Below the pieces are notes generated by a model, which ran no database searches, had not been told where the DNA came from, and was given only the letters and a program-made list of their open reading frames with translations. From Allorhizocola rhizosphaerae (GTDB taxonomy: Bacteria; Actinomycetota; Actinomycetes; Mycobacteriales; Micromonosporaceae), in assembly GCF_003426775.1 (NCBI RefSeq), contig NZ_QJUG01000007.1, positions 1 through 64,000 on the forward strand: 64,000 nucleotides of DNA. Direction: 5' to 3'. Position 1 is the first letter of the stretch. Each line of letters starts with the position of its first letter. This document shows positions 61,661-64,000 of the stretch, piece by piece. Made by a program: the position numbers and the translations under genes.

Positions 61661-62404
61661 TCAGACCGCCCGAACTTCGGCGAGCCGCTTGACCGCGTAG
61701 TCGTCGTCCCAGCAGACGGCGGCCTCCCATGCGGCCGACGCTTGCGCGGCGATGTCATACGCGTCTTCATCGAGGCCGGCGGCGTTGTCGGGCAGCACGA
61801 GGTCGAGGACGGGGACGTCGACGTGCGACTCGTCCCAGTCGATCAGCGCGACCTGATTCGCTGTCATGCGCACGTTGCCAGGGTTGTTGGGATTGCCGTG
61901 GACCACGCATGACTGACGTCCGATGAGCCGCGCCCACGCTGCTCGACATCGCGCAACGCCCTCAGGGGGCATCGCACCCAGGTCGATCTTCGTCCCGGTC
62001 TCGGCATGCAGCAGGTCGGTCGACGATCGCCAACCAGGGCGCTGCGGCCAGCCCTGCGTCAACCGATGCAGCTCGCGAAGCGTACCGGCCACGCGACGCC
62101 AGTCGGCCTGCGTCTCGGGCGGTCCGCCCTCCAAGTAGGTCATCACCACCAGACCGTCGGCGAACAGCCGGCCGTCCGTGGTCGGGATCGGCACCGGCAC
62201 GATCAGACCTTCACGGTCGAGGTATTGGAGGAGATCGGTCTCCCACGCGAGATCAGCATCGCTCCTGGCGCCGAGACGACCGACCGCGAGGCGCCCATTG
62301 ACGCGCACGCTCCACACATCGTTGGCAACTCCGCCAGCAAGCGGTTCGATGCGAGCGACGTCGTCACCCCACTGCTCGAGTGCCTCCCACCCCACCGGCC
62401 ACAT
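61661..62404 (-). CDS. Phosphotransferase-family protein with substituted catalytic Asp
   Basis: A 247-residue APH-fold protein. The N-lobe has LAGGVANDVWSVRVNGRLAV. The hinge is VVMTYLEGG. The Brenner motif reads VVHGNPNNPGNV, where the catalytic Asp of HGDxxxxN is replaced by Asn; the metal motif LIDWDESHVDVP is intact. Close relatives as I remember them have HGDP at this position, so this copy is predicted to be inactive or to have changed function. It is short compared with resistance-type APHs. The start has no strong SD. Confidence 0.8.
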   Translation of the reverse strand: MWPVGWEALEQWGDDVARIEPLAGGVANDVWSVRVNGRLAVGRLGARSDADLAWETDLLQYLDREGLIVPVPIPTTDGRLFADGLVVMTYLEGGPPETQADWRRVAGTLRELHRLTQGWPQRPGWRSSTDLLHAETGTKIDLGAMPPEGVARCRAAWARLIGRQSCVVHGNPNNPGNVRMTANQVALIDWDESHVDVPVLDLVLPDNAAGLDEDAYDIAAQASAAWEAAVCWDDDYAVKRLAEVRAV

Positions 62405-62629
62405 CTTACGGGGTTCAGAACATCACTGTCTCGGCATGAACGCCGGTCCGTCATCTCCGGTTTCCCGAAGCCCGCCCTGCAACCACCGCCTGTTTCCCTT
62501 GGCGGGCCATCTGGGCCGCACATAGGCTCGCTCGATATGCGCGTGACCCACTCGCTCCTGCACACCGACGACCTTTCGCCGGGCTGGCCGGGTGCTCGCC
62601 GTCGAGGTGGATGTCGCCGCCGCGCCGCC

Positions 62630-63493
62630 TCACCACCGATAGCCGAGGTGCTCCACCAGATCGCCGTGGACCTTGCGGAAGTAGCGCAGGTGCTGGTCGG
62701 TCAGGTGGTTGCGCCAGTCCCCCGCGACTCCCTTGCGGTAGTGGCTGTTGACGTCCTCTTCACCGATCCTGCGGCCGCTCTTGGTGAGCCGTGTGAACGA
62801 GAAGCGCTCCAGGACATCGTGCATATAGGACGCCGGGAGTCGCCGCATCGGTGTGGGCGGCAACACCCGCCGCAGCCGGGCCAGCGGTCGCGGTGTGCCG
62901 CGCCTGGCGGCCAGGTTCCACTTGACCGCCGCCAGGTGCGCCATGTCCCACGCCGACTTGTCGGTGAGCAGGTCGAAGTGCCGGAAGACCTTGGTCCACT
63001 GCGATAGCGGGTCGGCGGTCAGCTCCTCCATGCGCACCTCAAGCACGCCCGGGTTGTTCTGGTTCCACTCGGCCATCGGGTCCAGGAAGACGCGACTGAA
63101 GTCGATCTCAGCGATGAGCCCCGCGTCCTTGTCGAGCTTGAGCAGCTGCTTGCGGTGCTCCTGCAGCTCGCTCCACGGCACGCCGCTGATCTCCTCCGGG
63201 TGGCTGTTGCGATGGCTGAAATAGCCCGAGACGATGATGTCGCGCGGATCGCGGATGAGGTTGATCCCGCGCAGCGGCGGCAGCGTCTCAAACTCCTTCT
63301 GCCGCGCGTTGGTCATGATGAGCAGGTCCGGGTTCTCCGCTTTCACGAAATCGCCAGGCGTGTCGTAGGCCGCCCACTGCTCGGGCACGTGGAGGGTCAG
63401 AATCTTGAGGCCCAGGGTGTGGGCCGCCTCGTGCAGGATGTTTCGTGCCCAGGTGGAGGCGGCCTTGTGCCTGCCGAATAACGCGCGCAGCAT
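62630..63493 (-). CDS. PAPS-dependent sulfotransferase
   Basis: A 287-residue cytosolic sulfotransferase (PF00685). The 5'-phosphosulfate loop is FGRHKAASTWARNIL, the 3'-phosphate site is LIRDPRDIIVSGYFSHR, and the C-terminal PAPS-binding motif is HYRKGVAGDWRNHLTD. It lies 18 bp downstream of the P450 gene on the same strand, with AGGAG 5 nt before the ATG. A P450 plus sulfotransferase suggests oxidative tailoring followed by sulfation of a small molecule, possibly part of a natural-product cluster beyond the window edge (inference). Confidence 0.92.
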   Translation of the reverse strand: MLRALFGRHKAASTWARNILHEAAHTLGLKILTLHVPEQWAAYDTPGDFVKAENPDLLIMTNARQKEFETLPPLRGINLIRDPRDIIVSGYFSHRNSHPEEISGVPWSELQEHRKQLLKLDKDAGLIAEIDFSRVFLDPMAEWNQNNPGVLEVRMEELTADPLSQWTKVFRHFDLLTDKSAWDMAHLAAVKWNLAARRGTPRPLARLRRVLPPTPMRRLPASYMHDVLERFSFTRLTKSGRRIGEEDVNSHYRKGVAGDWRNHLTDQHLRYFRKVHGDLVEHLGYRW

Positions 63494-63511
63494 GTTGCTC
63501 CTGTTTACTGG

Positions 63512-64000
63512 TCAGCCGACCCGGATCGGGATGTGGGTGAACCCCCGCAGCGCCAGCTGGTCGAGCCGCGTCGAGGCGCCGGCCGGGGTGATCATGGGGA
63601 AGCGGCGCACCAGGCGGGAGAAGGCGATCTCGCCCTCCAGCCGGGTCAGCGCCGCACCGGGGCAGAAATGCGGGCCTGCACTAAATGTCAAGGCGGCGTT
63701 GGCGGGCCGGTCGGGGTCGAACACCCCGGGCTTGGGAAACCGGCTCGGATCGTGGTTGGCCGCGCCGAACATGACGAGCACCGTGGTGCCTGCGGGCACG
63801 GTCACGCCATAGACCTCCGCATCCTCGGCCGCGTACCTGGTGGTGAACTGGGCCGGGGCCTCCATCCGCAAGAACTCGTCGACGAAAGCCGAGGCTCGCG
63901 AAGGGTCCTCACGCAGCTCCGGCATGCGGTCGGGGTTGTCGAGCAGGATCGACAGTCCATTGCCGAGCAGGTGTGTCGTGGTCTCGAAACCGGCGTTGAA
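63512..64000 (-). CDS. Cytochrome P450, C-terminal part (cut by window edge)
   Basis: The last 162 residues of a class I bacterial P450 run off the window. Visible are the I-helix oxygen-activation motif AGFETTTHLLGNG, the ExxR-region EFLRMEAPAQFTTRYA, and the haem-binding loop FSAGPHFCPGAALTRLEGE with the Cys thiolate ligand. It ends FTHIPIRVG. The gene is upstream of and probably cotranscribed with the sulfotransferase. The N-terminal 240 or so residues are outside. Confidence 0.93.
   Translation of the reverse strand, partial: FNAGFETTTHLLGNGLSILLDNPDRMPELREDPSRASAFVDEFLRMEAPAQFTTRYAAEDAEVYGVTVPAGTTVLVMFGAANHDPSRFPKPGVFDPDRPANAALTFSAGPHFCPGAALTRLEGEIAFSRLVRRFPMITPAGASTRLDQLALRGFTHIPIRVG

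Noticed and set aside
62405-62629. Possible small gene between the APH-like and sulfotransferase genes
   Set aside because: Only short frames without SD or domain pattern; treated as intergenic.

Overview
The window is chromosomal DNA from a high-GC actinomycete. Supporting signs are heavy G/C use at third codon positions, many GTG and TTG starts, an ECF sigma factor with a DGPF partner, DoxX, DUF4142, CGNR and PaaX regulators, AA10 LPMO, streptogrisin-type and subtilisin-type proteases, and many ricin-lectin or signal-peptide exoenzymes. Recurrent gtggac codon pairs and the gene mix fit Pseudonocardiales-like organisms, but that placement is inference. I see no tRNA, rRNA, CRISPR array or intact insertion sequence.

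Layout. 0-12.6 kb: the start of a LuxR-type AAA regulator, small membrane and regulatory genes, a leucine-rich-repeat/TPR protein, a PIG-V-like mannosyltransferase, a secreted subtilase, and a cellulose-type AA10 LPMO followed by a CopC-CopD copper protein. 12.7-24.4 kb: an accessory island with a nucleosidase-Macro fusion, a divergent TIR-like protein, an NB-ARC/TPR protein of the FxsT type, a 65-residue RiPP precursor, a radical SAM/SPASM enzyme, a free-standing HExxH protein, and a second NB-ARC/TPR protein with effector-associated N-terminal domains. 24.7-28.4 kb: an aminoglycoside-phosphotransferase-like kinase, a sigma/YCII/DUF1579 operon and a wrecked regulator gene. 28.5-42 kb: a sugar ABC operon, a tandem amidohydrolase, a DegT aminotransferase, two paralogous secreted beta-propellers and other exoproteins; four of these loci share a CGGTC-GGACC-type site. 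42-47 kb: decayed genes, an orphan response regulator, a NatAB-like ABC pair, a frameshifted flavin reductase and a small MerR regulator. 47-57 kb: a LacI-type sugar regulon (two GH39-like glycosidases, a GH63-like glycosidase, SBP and two permeases) marked by six copies of a CGAATCGATTCG-like operator. 57-64 kb: PaaX regulator, alpha/beta hydrolase, secreted S1 protease, META lipoprotein, a phosphotransferase-like protein with a substituted catalytic Asp, and a sulfotransferase/P450 pair running off the end.

The most unusual part is 12.7-24.4 kb. The precursor ends in a tandem FQN(Y/L)A repeat, a three-residue cyclophane (triceptide) type of core. It is translationally coupled to the radical SAM enzyme, which is coupled to an intact HExxH protein of the alpha-ketoglutarate hydroxylase type. 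Around this sit STAND NTPases, a TIR-like putative NADase and a nucleosidase fused to a ThsA-type Macro domain, that is, RiPP synthesis embedded in what looks like a conflict or immunity system. A separate recurring observation is that at least six genes begin 6-7 nt after a TANNNT -10 element, consistent with leaderless transcripts.
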